Positions 50,704 through 59,313 of a DNA stretch of 64,000 nucleotides are shown here, piece after piece. Within the stretch, counting starts at the first letter, position 1; each line of letters starts with the position of its first letter. The stretch lies in assembly GCA_030744755.1 (NCBI GenBank), contig JASLPY010000008.1, forward strand, positions 1-64,000, given 5' to 3'. This DNA is from Kiritimatiellia bacterium. Its GTDB lineage: Bacteria > Verrucomicrobiota > Kiritimatiellia > UBA8416 > JADHWI01. Below the pieces are notes generated by a model, which ran no database searches, was not told the DNA's origin, and saw only the letters and a program-made list of their open reading frames with translations. The position numbers and the translations under genes are program-made.

Positions 50704-52140
50704 ATGAAGATGATAATTGGCGGTGAGAAGGTTGATGCGAGCGACGGCAAGATCATTGAAGTATATGATCCGGCAACCAAGGAGTTGCTTGGTAGCGTCC
50801 CGTCAGCATCGATGGATGATGTCCAGAAGGTCCTCGAGAATGCAAGGGAGGGGGCGAAAATCTGGTCCCAGGTCCATCTGCACGAACGGGCACGTATCCT
50901 GACCAGGTTCGCTCATGTGGCGCAGGAGCATAAGACAGAGATCGCCCGCATGCTCAGCAGGCAAATGGGCAAGATCATTGGTGAGGCCGAATGGGAAGTT
51001 GATTCCGTAACGAACCTGTTCAAGGGCTATTCCGAAAAGGCGCTTCACATGCTGGCTCATTCCATGCCGATTGGCGCGGAAGGCGGAACTGAAAGCGATA
51101 TCATGTTCACGAAGAGGGAGCCGCTTGGCGTAGTCCTCTGCATCGTGCCCTTCAATTTTCCCTGTGACCTGTTCGCGCACAAGGTTGCACCCGCACTGAT
51201 CGCTGGAAATGCGGTTATCGTACGACCTTCCCGTCAAAATCCTATGGACTGCATTCGCCTAGTTGAGCTTCTGATAGAATGTGGCGTTCCTGGTAAGGCT
51301 ATCCAGATCGTGACAGGCGACAGGGAAACGGGAACGGCCCTTATCTCGAGTCCCATGATCGATGCCGTGAGTTTCACCGGCAGTACGGCTGTCGGGATTA
51401 AGCTTTCGCAGGCCGCGGCAGCCAACCTGACCAGGGTCTTTCTTGAGCTGGGCGGTAACGATCCGTTCATCGTGTTTGAAGATGCTGACATCGACAGGGC
51501 GGTTGAGGAATCGGTTGCCTCCCGTATTCTCAATGTCGGTCAGACATGTTGTGCCACGAAACGTTTCATCGTGCAGAACTCGGTGAAGGAGGAATACACA
51601 GAGAAACTCATTGCCGCTCTCGGGAAGCTCAAGATGGGAGACCCGCTTGATCCGGAGATTACTTTGGGTTGTTTGATCAGTGAGAAAGCTGCCGCGCAGG
51701 TAGTCGAAGACATTGACAAAACCATAGCACAGGGCGCCAAGTGTCCGTTGCGGGGCGAAATCACCGACGGGACCTACATGGGCCCCACGGTACTGACCGA
51801 CGTCACCTCGGAGATGGATATCGCCGTGGACATGGAAGTGTTTGGTCCGGTGTTCCCCATTATCGGATTCGACACGCTGGAAGAAGCCGTGGAGATAGCC
51901 AACAAATCCATGTACGGACTGTCGGGTGGAGTGATGTCCGGCGATGTCCGCAAGGAAATGAAGGTGGCCTCGCAAATGCAGTGTGGAGGGGTTGTTACAA
52001 ACGGCTCCGGCCTTTACCGCACACCGACTATGCCCTTCGGTGGTTTCAAGATGAGCGGTGCCGCGCGCGAAGGGATATCGGCCACTCTGGAAGAGATGAC
52101 GCAGAGCAAGGCTTATGTTATCAAGGGCGCATTGGCGTAG
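50704..52140 (+). CDS. Aldehyde dehydrogenase (lactaldehyde/succinate-semialdehyde type)
   Basis: NAD(P)-dependent aldehyde dehydrogenase of 478 residues: FTGSTAVGIKLSQAAA for the cofactor, the general base in FLELGGNDP, the nucleophile in GQTCCATK, and PFGGFKMSG near the end. It would oxidise a short aldehyde from sugar cleavage, such as lactaldehyde or glycolaldehyde, to the acid. Strong GAAGAGGAG upstream. In its position it links the importer to the transketolase genes, and a hydroxyacid product would suit the LarA homologue at the end of the operon. Confidence 0.9.
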   Translation: MKMIIGGEKVDASDGKIIEVYDPATKELLGSVPSASMDDVQKVLENAREGAKIWSQVHLHERARILTRFAHVAQEHKTEIARMLSRQMGKIIGEAEWEVDSVTNLFKGYSEKALHMLAHSMPIGAEGGTESDIMFTKREPLGVVLCIVPFNFPCDLFAHKVAPALIAGNAVIVRPSRQNPMDCIRLVELLIECGVPGKAIQIVTGDRETGTALISSPMIDAVSFTGSTAVGIKLSQAAAANLTRVFLELGGNDPFIVFEDADIDRAVEESVASRILNVGQTCCATKRFIVQNSVKEEYTEKLIAALGKLKMGDPLDPEITLGCLISEKAAAQVVEDIDKTIAQGAKCPLRGEITDGTYMGPTVLTDVTSEMDIAVDMEVFGPVFPIIGFDTLEEAVEIANKSMYGLSGGVMSGDVRKEMKVASQMQCGGVVTNGSGLYRTPTMPFGGFKMSGAAREGISATLEEMTQSKAYVIKGALA

Positions 52141-52157
52141 ATTAGGCGATATTGAAC

Positions 52158-53003
52158 ATGATACTTGAGAATCAAGAAGAGTTGGAACGCTTCGCCCTGC
52201 AGATTCGTCTGCAGACGATGAGGACCTTTCAGAACCTGGGGTTCGGGCATGCAGGCGGAGCCCTTTCGGTGGTCGAGACCCTGGCGGTCCTCTATGGGGC
52301 AGTGATGAAATTCGATCCACAGAGACCGGACTGGCCAGACAGGGACTGGCTTGTTGTGTCCAAGGGGCACGCGGGGCCTGCGGTCTATTCCACCCTGGCA
52401 CTCAAGGGATACTTCCCCGTGGAAGATCTTCTGACCCTTAACACGGGCGGGACCAATCTTCCCAGCCACTGTGATCATAACAAGACCACGGGTATTGATA
52501 TGACCACCGGGTCGCTGGGGCAGGGAGTATCCTCTGCTATAGGTATTGCCCTTGGAAATCGCCTGGACGGGCGCGACAACTACACTTATCTGGTGATTGG
52601 CGATGGAGAGTGCGATGAAGGGCAGGTATGGGAAGGCGCAATGTTTGCCGCGCACCATAAGCTCGACAGGTTGATCGCCTTTGTTGACGTCAACAAGAGA
52701 CAACTCGACGGCTATACCAAGGATATCAACGATTTGGGCGATGTCGCCGCCAAGTTTGCCTCTTTTGGCTGGGAAACCTACGATGTAGACGGGGCCGATG
52801 TTATGGATATTCAGAACGCCATACTCAAGGCCAAGACTGTTGAGGGTAAACCCAAGATGATCGTCCTGGATACCGTTAAGGGTCAGGGAGTCCCGTTTGT
52901 GGAGCAGATCGAGCTCAATCATCACATTGTGCTGGATAAGGAGCTCTGTGCTCAGTCGGTTAAGGATCTGGAACAGCAACTGGAAAGTCTCACTACCTCA
53001 TGA
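52158..53003 (+). CDS. Transketolase N-terminal subunit (split type)
   Basis: Protein of 281 residues: the thiamine-diphosphate-binding half of transketolase (GHAGGALSVVETLAVLYG; TTGSLGQGVSSAIGIALGNR; the GDG...N motif GDGECDEGQVWEG to VDVNKRQLDGYT). The two-gene form is usual in Archaea and in some bacterial accessory pathways. Together with the next subunit it moves two-carbon units between sugar phosphates. A TTG at 52152 is an alternative start. The stop overlaps the next start (ATGA). Confidence 0.92.
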   Translation: MILENQEELERFALQIRLQTMRTFQNLGFGHAGGALSVVETLAVLYGAVMKFDPQRPDWPDRDWLVVSKGHAGPAVYSTLALKGYFPVEDLLTLNTGGTNLPSHCDHNKTTGIDMTTGSLGQGVSSAIGIALGNRLDGRDNYTYLVIGDGECDEGQVWEGAMFAAHHKLDRLIAFVDVNKRQLDGYTKDINDLGDVAAKFASFGWETYDVDGADVMDIQNAILKAKTVEGKPKMIVLDTVKGQGVPFVEQIELNHHIVLDKELCAQSVKDLEQQLESLTTS

Positions 53004-54055
53004 CTAGTATCACGATATCGCGAGAACTCGCTAAAGAAGAGACCATGATGCGGGATACCTACTGCCGCACCTTGATCGATCTTGCCCGGGAAAACAAAGA
53101 GGTGGTCGTTCTGGACGCCGACCTGATGAACTCCATGGGCATGGTTCCCTTTATGGATGAGTACCCTGAGCGCACTTTCAACTGTGGCGTTCAGGAAGCC
53201 AACATGATAGGGATTGCCGCCGGACTTTCACGCACCGGCAAGATTCCATATGCGCATTCCTTTGGCCCTTTTGCCACGCGCAGATGTTTCGATCAGGTGT
53301 TCATGTCTGGCGCCTATGCGCAGAGCAACATTCGCATAGTCGGTTCAGATCCCGGTGTTACTGCAGCGTACAACGGTGGTACGCACATGCCCTTTGAAGA
53401 TATGGGCATAATGCGCAACGTCCCGGAGATGACGGTCATGGAGCCGACGGACAACGCTATGCTGGAAGATATGATCCGACAGCTGTCCCACGTCCACGGC
53501 ATGTACTACGTGAGATTGCTCAGGCGTTTTGCTACAAAGATCTATGAACCAGGTTCCGGCTTCACCATCGGCAAGGCTGTTGCGCTGCGTGAAGGCAGCG
53601 ACGTAAGCATCATAGCCAGCGGTATCATGGTTGCCGAAGCGTTGCGCGCCGCCGAACTCCTGGCCGAGAAAGGCGTTTCGGCAAGGGTTCTGAATATGTT
53701 TACCTTGAAGCCGATAGACAAGAAAGCCGTCATTCGGTGTGCCGAGGAAACCGGCGCTATCGTTACTGCGGAGAACCATAACATCATCAACGGCCTGGGA
53801 TCGGCAGTTGCCGAGGTGCTGGTGGAGAATATGCCCGTACCCATGGAGAGGGTGGGGGTGCAGGACTTGTTCGGGGAAGTCGGGCCGGAGGACTACCTGC
53901 GCAAGCGGTTTGGACTGACTCCTGAAGATATTGTGAACAAGGTGGAGAAGGTGATACAGCGGAAGAAATCGGGATCAATATCCAACACCCAACAAGGAAT
54001 ATCCAATGACCAAGGAAAGAGAGCGATAAAGGCGAATAGAGTGCCGAAAGGCTGA
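53000..54055 (+). CDS. Transketolase C-terminal subunit (split type)
   Basis: Protein of 351 residues with the pyrimidine-binding domain (NCGVQEANMIGIAAGLSRTG, containing the catalytic Glu) and the C-terminal domain. It is coupled to the N-terminal subunit by an ATGA overlap. The last 25 or so residues (from SISNTQQGISNDQGK) are translated from a GGATATTCC-type interspersed repeat, so the original end is near KVIQRKKSG. The pair would complete an active transketolase. Confidence 0.9.
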   Translation: MTSITISRELAKEETMMRDTYCRTLIDLARENKEVVVLDADLMNSMGMVPFMDEYPERTFNCGVQEANMIGIAAGLSRTGKIPYAHSFGPFATRRCFDQVFMSGAYAQSNIRIVGSDPGVTAAYNGGTHMPFEDMGIMRNVPEMTVMEPTDNAMLEDMIRQLSHVHGMYYVRLLRRFATKIYEPGSGFTIGKAVALREGSDVSIIASGIMVAEALRAAELLAEKGVSARVLNMFTLKPIDKKAVIRCAEETGAIVTAENHNIINGLGSAVAEVLVENMPVPMERVGVQDLFGEVGPEDYLRKRFGLTPEDIVNKVEKVIQRKKSGSISNTQQGISNDQGKRAIKANRVPKG

Positions 54056-54117
54056 CCATTCGCTCTTCCTCGCGCACTTGGATATTGGATATTCCTTGTT
54101 GGATATTGGGTGTTGAA
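53972..54117. repeat. GGATATTCCTTGTTGG-type hairpin repeat
   Basis: CCAACACCCAACAAGGAATA on the left is complementary to TATTCCTTGTTGGATATTGG, ending GTGTTG, on the right, across a 60-base loop. The left arm is translated as the tail of the transketolase subunit. The type is widespread in environmental bacteria. Confidence 0.8.
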
Positions 54118-54225
54118 AAGAGGGGAGAACAACCAATCCGCTACAAATGCTTGATGACACGTCGATTAACCCCACAACTGGGGCAGAATTCTTGACAGAA
54201 CCTATGTAGTGACATGGAGACAACT

Positions 54226-55239
54226 ATGAAGAAGGTAGCAGTAGTAGGATATGGCGTGATCGGTCAACGATTGGCTGACGGTGTGGCCCGGCAGGGGGAC
54301 ATGGAATTGGTTGGCGTGGCCGACGTGGCTCCCACACTGCCAATCAGGGCGTTGCATGAAAAGGGGATGCCCTATGATTTATACAATGGCATCCCGGAAA
54401 ACGCGGAGCTGTTTGATGAAGTCGGTGTCCCTATTACCGGCACCATGGAAGAACTCGTCGAGAAGGTTGACATCGTACTGGACGCCACCAGTGCAGGCAT
54501 TGGTGCAAAGAACAAAGCGATCTACAAGAGATTGGGCAAGAAGGCTGTTTTCCAGGGAGGCGAGAAGAACGATATCGCCGATGTCTTTTTTCACGGCTAT
54601 GCCAATTACGAGAAGGGGATCGGCGCCGACTTCCTGAAACTGACATCCTGCAACACCACCGGCTTTGTCCGTGTGATCGACTGCCTGGACCGCGCTGTGG
54701 GCGTCAACCGCGTGGCGATTACCATCATACGCAGAGTTGCCGACCCGGGTGACTATCACCGTGGACTGACCAACGCCCTGGAGGTGGCCGAGGCCCCCAA
54801 CCATCAGTGTGTAGACCTGATGACCATCATGCCGAACGTCAGCGCCACAGGGATACTGGTACACACCCCGGTAACGCATGGACACATCATCACCTTGGTG
54901 GTAAGCACTAAGTCCAAGGTTGAGAAGGCTCAAGCCTTGGATCTGTTCAGGGCCCATCCGCGCATCAGGGTTGTCAGACTTGCGGACGGTTTCAAGGGTA
55001 ACGCTTCGCTGTTCAAGTATGCCCGCGACCTTGGTAATCCGCGAGGCGACATGTATGAAGTGGGCTTGTGGGACGAAACCATCGTGAACTCGGGTGATGA
55101 CATCATGTTCGCCATCAATATCCCGCAGGAGGCGGTGGTCATTCCGGAGACCATGGATGCAGTCAGGGCCTCTTTGAGCATGCAGACCGACCAGGCGGAA
55201 GCGGTTGCGAAAACCAACGGCTACCTGGGGATGGAATAG
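54226..55239 (+). CDS. Archaeal-type (type II) glyceraldehyde-3-phosphate dehydrogenase
   Basis: Protein of 337 residues clearly of the archaeal GAPDH family and unlike bacterial GapA: MKKVAVVGYGVIGQRLADGV for the cofactor, the catalytic cysteine Cys142 in L-T-S-C-N-T-T-G, and the downstream RRVADPGDYHRGLTNAL and MPNVSATGILVHTPVTHGH blocks. It oxidises glyceraldehyde-3-phosphate to 1,3-bisphosphoglycerate with NAD(P)+. The PGK gene of the same type follows. The start at 54226 has GGAGA upstream; an in-frame ATG at 54214 is less likely. Confidence 0.9.
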   Translation: MKKVAVVGYGVIGQRLADGVARQGDMELVGVADVAPTLPIRALHEKGMPYDLYNGIPENAELFDEVGVPITGTMEELVEKVDIVLDATSAGIGAKNKAIYKRLGKKAVFQGGEKNDIADVFFHGYANYEKGIGADFLKLTSCNTTGFVRVIDCLDRAVGVNRVAITIIRRVADPGDYHRGLTNALEVAEAPNHQCVDLMTIMPNVSATGILVHTPVTHGHIITLVVSTKSKVEKAQALDLFRAHPRIRVVRLADGFKGNASLFKYARDLGNPRGDMYEVGLWDETIVNSGDDIMFAINIPQEAVVIPETMDAVRASLSMQTDQAEAVAKTNGYLGME

Positions 55240-55307
55240 TTCTGGATTATTGGGGAGCTGAATTCTAGCGAATCCAGCTACGGGAAAGAGAATGTAGCCA
55301 AATAACA

Positions 55308-56561
55308 ATGATGACAACACAACTCAAAATGCATTCTCTGAACGATTTTGACTACCGCGACAAAACGGTGATTCTGCGCTTGGACATCAATAGCCCTATT
55401 GATGTCGAGACGGGGAAGATCGTTAACTGCAACCGGATTGACAAGAGCCTTGCCACGGTTACACAGTTGCTGGACGCGGGGGCGAAGCTGGCCATTATCG
55501 CTCACCAGGGCGATACCCTCGACTACCAGAACCTGGTCAGTATGCAGGAGCATGCAGAGATCCTGTCTGACAAGCTGCAGCGCAAGATCGACTACATAGA
55601 TGACGTGGCCGGTCCGGCAGCCTGCGATGCAGTGAGGAATCTCAAGGGTGGTGATGCTGTGCTCCTGGGGAACCTGCGCTACCTGAGTGAGGAGATCTCT
55701 ACTTTCGAGAACGCTGTTAAGCTGAATCCGGAGGAAATGCTCAACACCTACCTGGTGCGCAGATTGGCGCCGCTGGCGGATTTCTACGTTAACGACGCGT
55801 TTGCCGCGGCCCATAGGAACGCCCCGTCCATGGTGGCTTTCCAGGAGTTGTTGCCATCTGCCGGTGGCCCCCTGCTGATAAACGAGGTAAGCGCGCTTAC
55901 CCGTGTGCTCGAGTCCCCGGCAAGGCCGGCGGTGTTTGTTCTTGGCGGAGCCAAGATCTCGGATGCCTACGGCATGATGAGCAGGGTCCTGGAGAACTGC
56001 ATCGCGGACAGAATCCTCGCATGCGGAGTCACGGGTATAGTGATGCTCATTGCCAAGGGCTATGACGTTGGCGCAAAGATGAAGAAGTTCATAGAGGATC
56101 GTTCACTCGACGCATTCATAGAGCCCTCCCGCAAGTACCTTGCAGAGTATTCCGGCCGTATAGTTATTCCTCAAGACCTCGCCTTCGAACGGGACGGGGT
56201 AAGACAGGAGATCTCTGTCGAATCCCTGCCGTGCGACGAGTTGTTCCCTGACGTGGGCAGGGGAACTATGGCAGCTTTTGCCCAAGAGATAGATGAAGCA
56301 GGCACCATTTTCTTCAACGGCCCCCCGGGAGTTTACGAGAATCCCCTTTTCGAGGACGGAACCAAGAGTATCCTGGAGTCTATCGCCGCGGCGGATGGAT
56401 ATTCCGTTATCGGCGGCGGTGACAGTGTCACCGCAGCACAGAAGTACGTCGATGCCGAGGACATAGGGTACATATGCACTGCGGGTGGCGCCATGGTACG
56501 ATTCCTCTCGGGCACCAGTCTGCCTCTCCTGGTCGCCATGGAGAAAAGTCTCGGGAAGTAG
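55308..56561 (+). CDS. pgk: Archaeal-type phosphoglycerate kinase
   Basis: Protein of 417 residues related to archaeal phosphoglycerate kinases: ILRLDINSPIDVETGKI for the substrate, AHQGDTLDYQNLVSM instead of the bacterial HLGRP loop, FVLGGAKISDAYGMM for hinge and nucleotide, and GPPGVYE and GGGDSVTAAQKY in the C-terminal half. It makes ATP from 1,3-bisphosphoglycerate. It is placed directly after the matching GAPDH and ends five bases before the LarA homologue. Start at 55308, with an alternative at 55329. Confidence 0.88.
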   Translation: MMTTQLKMHSLNDFDYRDKTVILRLDINSPIDVETGKIVNCNRIDKSLATVTQLLDAGAKLAIIAHQGDTLDYQNLVSMQEHAEILSDKLQRKIDYIDDVAGPAACDAVRNLKGGDAVLLGNLRYLSEEISTFENAVKLNPEEMLNTYLVRRLAPLADFYVNDAFAAAHRNAPSMVAFQELLPSAGGPLLINEVSALTRVLESPARPAVFVLGGAKISDAYGMMSRVLENCIADRILACGVTGIVMLIAKGYDVGAKMKKFIEDRSLDAFIEPSRKYLAEYSGRIVIPQDLAFERDGVRQEISVESLPCDELFPDVGRGTMAAFAQEIDEAGTIFFNGPPGVYENPLFEDGTKSILESIAAADGYSVIGGGDSVTAAQKYVDAEDIGYICTAGGAMVRFLSGTSLPLLVAMEKSLGK

Positions 56562-56566
56562 TTGTC

Positions 56567-57814
56567 ATGAAGCTCTCTCTTGGATACGGCAAGGGCAATG
56601 TGGAACTTGAGGTGGCGGAAACTAACCTTGTCGGCATCCTCGAACCGCATACGCCGGTAATCTCCCAGTCAGAGAAAGATGTCATATTCGAGGCGTTGCA
56701 GAATCCGATACGCTCCAATCCTCTTTCGCATTGTATGAATCCCGGCGAGAAAGTGGCCATTATAACCAGCGATATCACTCGCCCCATGCCAAGTAGCAAG
56801 GTGTTGCCGGTTATTGTGGATCAAGTTAATCGTGCCGGCATCCCTGACCGCGACATCTGCGTCGTATTTGGATTGGGTATTCACCGCCCGCACGCAGTTG
56901 AAGAACATAAGCAGCTTATGGGCGAAGAGTTGTATGAGCGCGTAAAGTGTATGGACAGCGACCCACGTAATGTTGTCCACCTGGGTCGTACCAGCAGGGG
57001 CACACCGATTGATATTTTCAAGCCGGTTGTGGACGCGGATAAGAGAATCTGCCTGGGCAATATTGAGTATCACTACTTTGCGGGATTCAGCGGCGGAATG
57101 AAAGCCATCATGCCCGGCGTCTCCACTCGCGATGCCATCGAGGCCAATCATAGCCACATGCTGGATGAGAAGGCTGCAACGGGCCGGATCGACGACAATC
57201 CGATTCGCCAGGATATCGATGAAGTGGCTGACTTTCTGAGGATTGCTTTTGCCTTCAACGTTGTACTGGATGAAAAGAAGCGCATCATCAACGCGTTCGC
57301 GGGTCATGTCATTGATGCGCACCGGCAGGGGTGTAAGTATCTCGATTCGATTTACAGGATAGAGATCCCGAAGCCTGCCGATATTGTCATCGTGTCACCG
57401 GGAGGTTTCCCCAAGGATATCAATCTATACCAGGCGCAGAAGGCTTTGGATAATGCCGGACATGCGGTGAAAGAGGGTGGAACGATCATTCTCGCGGCTT
57501 CCTGCAAGGAAGGCTTCGGGGAAGGCGTGTTCGAGGAATGGCTTCTGCAGTCAGAAACTCCGGATGCCATATTGAACAGGATCAGGGAGTCTTTCCGTTT
57601 GGGAGGTCACAAGGCTGCGGCGATAGCCGCGCTTCTCAAGAAGGCAAAGGTGCGCCTGGTTTCCGACCTGCCGGACGATACCGTGAGGTCGATCTTCATG
57701 ACGCCCTGTGCCGATGTCGAAACGGCACTGGAAGATGCATTACGGGAACAGGGCGATGATGCCTCTGTTATTGTCATGCCGTATGGCGGATCGACCCTGC
57801 CCTGTTGCTCTTAG
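56567..57814 (+). CDS. LarA-family nickel-pincer racemase/epimerase
   Basis: Protein of 415 residues of the LarA family, whose founding member racemises lactate using a nickel-pincer cofactor. Residues matching the LarA ligands and catalytic pair are all present: His106 (GLGIHRPH), His169 and Lys179 (YHYFAGFSGGMK), and His195 (ANHSHM). Substrates in the family include lactate, malate and other 2-hydroxyacids. The cofactor-making genes larB, larC and larE are not in the window. It is the last gene of the ABC operon, fitting the handling of a hydroxyacid made by the aldehyde dehydrogenase. Confidence 0.87.
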   Translation: MKLSLGYGKGNVELEVAETNLVGILEPHTPVISQSEKDVIFEALQNPIRSNPLSHCMNPGEKVAIITSDITRPMPSSKVLPVIVDQVNRAGIPDRDICVVFGLGIHRPHAVEEHKQLMGEELYERVKCMDSDPRNVVHLGRTSRGTPIDIFKPVVDADKRICLGNIEYHYFAGFSGGMKAIMPGVSTRDAIEANHSHMLDEKAATGRIDDNPIRQDIDEVADFLRIAFAFNVVLDEKKRIINAFAGHVIDAHRQGCKYLDSIYRIEIPKPADIVIVSPGGFPKDINLYQAQKALDNAGHAVKEGGTIILAASCKEGFGEGVFEEWLLQSETPDAILNRIRESFRLGGHKAAAIAALLKKAKVRLVSDLPDDTVRSIFMTPCADVETALEDALREQGDDASVIVMPYGGSTLPCCS

Positions 57815-57844
57815 GCCATGCGGTCGAGGTATAACGCATCAGAA

Positions 57845-57903
57845 CGGCGGAGGCCCGCCGTGCTCCATTTGCCCGCTCTCCTGGAGCGCGGCGGGCTCCG
57901 CCG
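57845..57903. terminator. Bidirectional hairpin between convergent genes
   Basis: The arms CGGCGGAGGCCCGCCG/TGCTCC (57845-57866) and GGAGC/GCGGCGGGCTCCGCCG (57883-57903) form a very stable stem between the larA homologue and the converging minus-strand gene. No T-run flanks it, so termination is inferred from position only. Confidence 0.5.
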
Positions 57904-57917
57904 CAGTATTCTCCAAG

Positions 57918-59162
57918 TTACTTCTTCCGCCCCTTCACCCTGATCAGTTCGCCGCCGGCGGTACGTAGATCAAACGAGAGTTTGTGACCGCTCTTCTTAA
58001 GCTCTTTCCAGTTCCCCGTCTCCCTGTCGAATATCTCGGCGGATGCTTTCTTGCACTTCTCCGGATCCAGAGCCAAGACCATTTCCTGCGGGGCATACGC
58101 GTTATGGTTGGCAACGTAGACTGCGTCATCGGGACCGTTGTCGTATTTGAAGAAGCCCAGCACAGCTTCGCCCCGCTCAACCTGGAGCCAATGTTCCTTT
58201 GGGAATCCAGGTAGACCCCACGGCTGGCCCTTCTCCTTATCCTTGTTGCTCTCCGATTTAACGGTAGGAGTGGAGTATACTTCTGAGGGACGCCCGATCT
58301 TTCCAATCTCGGGATAGAGCTTATGCATCTCCTGCCCGATTTTGACAAGATGGAAGAAACGGTGCTTCGGGTCGATGTTCCCCTTTTCGTCAAACGGACC
58401 GCCGATAAACCAGATGACCACTTTCAGTCCGTACGCGATCGAGGTGTTCAACGTGTAAGAGTTCATGTTGTAATTGCTGCCAAGCATCCAGCGGCCCGTG
58501 TATCCGTTCTGGCTCTTGACGTGTCCCTGGTACCAGCGCAGGTCGGCGAAGTGCCAGAGGAAGCCCCTCTGCCAATGGTAATCGTAGTAGGCATGAACAC
58601 CTGGTTTCGATTTGGGCGCATTGGCGTAGTTCACCCTGTACGTTCCCATCCACACCGGGTGTGTCGGATCCCATTCTTTCAGCATAAGGATATAGTCGTC
58701 TATGCTCTTGCCGTCAGGATATCCGAAGAACGCCATCTTCTCGTTCCAGATGTTATATCCCCATATAGCATCCTCACCGCGTGACTTCTCGCAGATGGCT
58801 TTAACTGCCGCGCGTTGTTCTTCATTCCGGCGTATATCCGTCTCGGCACCCTCATGCCACGCGAGAACGTCCACCATCATCCGTATTCCGTGTTTCTTGC
58901 AGAGCGGGATACGCCAGTCCTTGTAGACGCAGTAGATGGTGTTGAAACCGGCCTTCTTCATGTTAACCAGCAGGTTCTCGAAAACCGCCGGGTCCGTAGG
59001 AAACTTGCATGCCTCGCCATACCCGTTGTTCAGGGTAAAAGCAAAGTCACCCGGTGGCGGCGGTGCCTTGGTTTCAGGGAGCTTCTTCTCCTCTGCCATG
59101 GACGGGTTGAAACACAGCAGCGCGAGCAAGACCCATCTGCATGTGTGTATGATCGGCCTCAT
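57918..59162 (-). CDS. Secreted glycoside-hydrolase-like (TIM barrel) protein
   Basis: Protein of 414 residues with a signal peptide (RWVLLALLCFNPSMAEEK). The domain looks like a clan-A-type barrel: TLNNGYGEACKFPT, GFNTIYCVYKDW, IWGYNIWNEKMAFFG (Asn-Glu pair, a candidate acid/base) and GVHAYYDYHWQRG. A C-terminal beta domain follows (VYVANHNAYAPQEMVLALDP). Related proteins are found in polysaccharide loci of PVC bacteria. The start is taken at the ATG at 59162; a TTG at 59174 is possible. It may be the distal gene of the minus-strand group or transcribed alone, because a 20-bp inverted repeat lies just upstream. Confidence 0.72.
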   Translation of the reverse strand: MRPIIHTCRWVLLALLCFNPSMAEEKKLPETKAPPPPGDFAFTLNNGYGEACKFPTDPAVFENLLVNMKKAGFNTIYCVYKDWRIPLCKKHGIRMMVDVLAWHEGAETDIRRNEEQRAAVKAICEKSRGEDAIWGYNIWNEKMAFFGYPDGKSIDDYILMLKEWDPTHPVWMGTYRVNYANAPKSKPGVHAYYDYHWQRGFLWHFADLRWYQGHVKSQNGYTGRWMLGSNYNMNSYTLNTSIAYGLKVVIWFIGGPFDEKGNIDPKHRFFHLVKIGQEMHKLYPEIGKIGRPSEVYSTPTVKSESNKDKEKGQPWGLPGFPKEHWLQVERGEAVLGFFKYDNGPDDAVYVANHNAYAPQEMVLALDPEKCKKASAEIFDRETGNWKELKKSGHKLSFDLRTAGGELIRVKGRKK

Positions 59163-59184
59163 CGTGACATCCAATCTCTATTGT

Positions 59185-59243
59185 TCCACCTCGTAGCGGT
59201 GGACCTACTCCTTTTCTCAGTACGTCCACCGCTACGAGGTGGA
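59185..59243. repeat. 20-bp perfect inverted repeat upstream of glycosidase
   Basis: TCCACCTCGTAGCGGTGGAC (59185-59204) is exactly complementary to 59224-59243 with a 19-base loop. Each arm can also fold on itself (CCACCTC...GGTGG). It belongs to the class of GC-rich palindromes found between genes in this window. Confidence 0.75.
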
Positions 59244-59313
59244 CGCCGGCCAAGGGAGCCTTCCAATTCTTGCACCATCCTCGTGCTGACCCTAAGCTTC
59301 GGAGAAGCTGAGG

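Noticed and set aside
45959-57814. Sulfoglycolytic transketolase pathway for sulfoquinovose
   Set aside because: Split transketolase is shared with that pathway, but no sulfoquinovosidase, sulfonate exporter or sulfoacetaldehyde reductase is visible, so the link is not supported.
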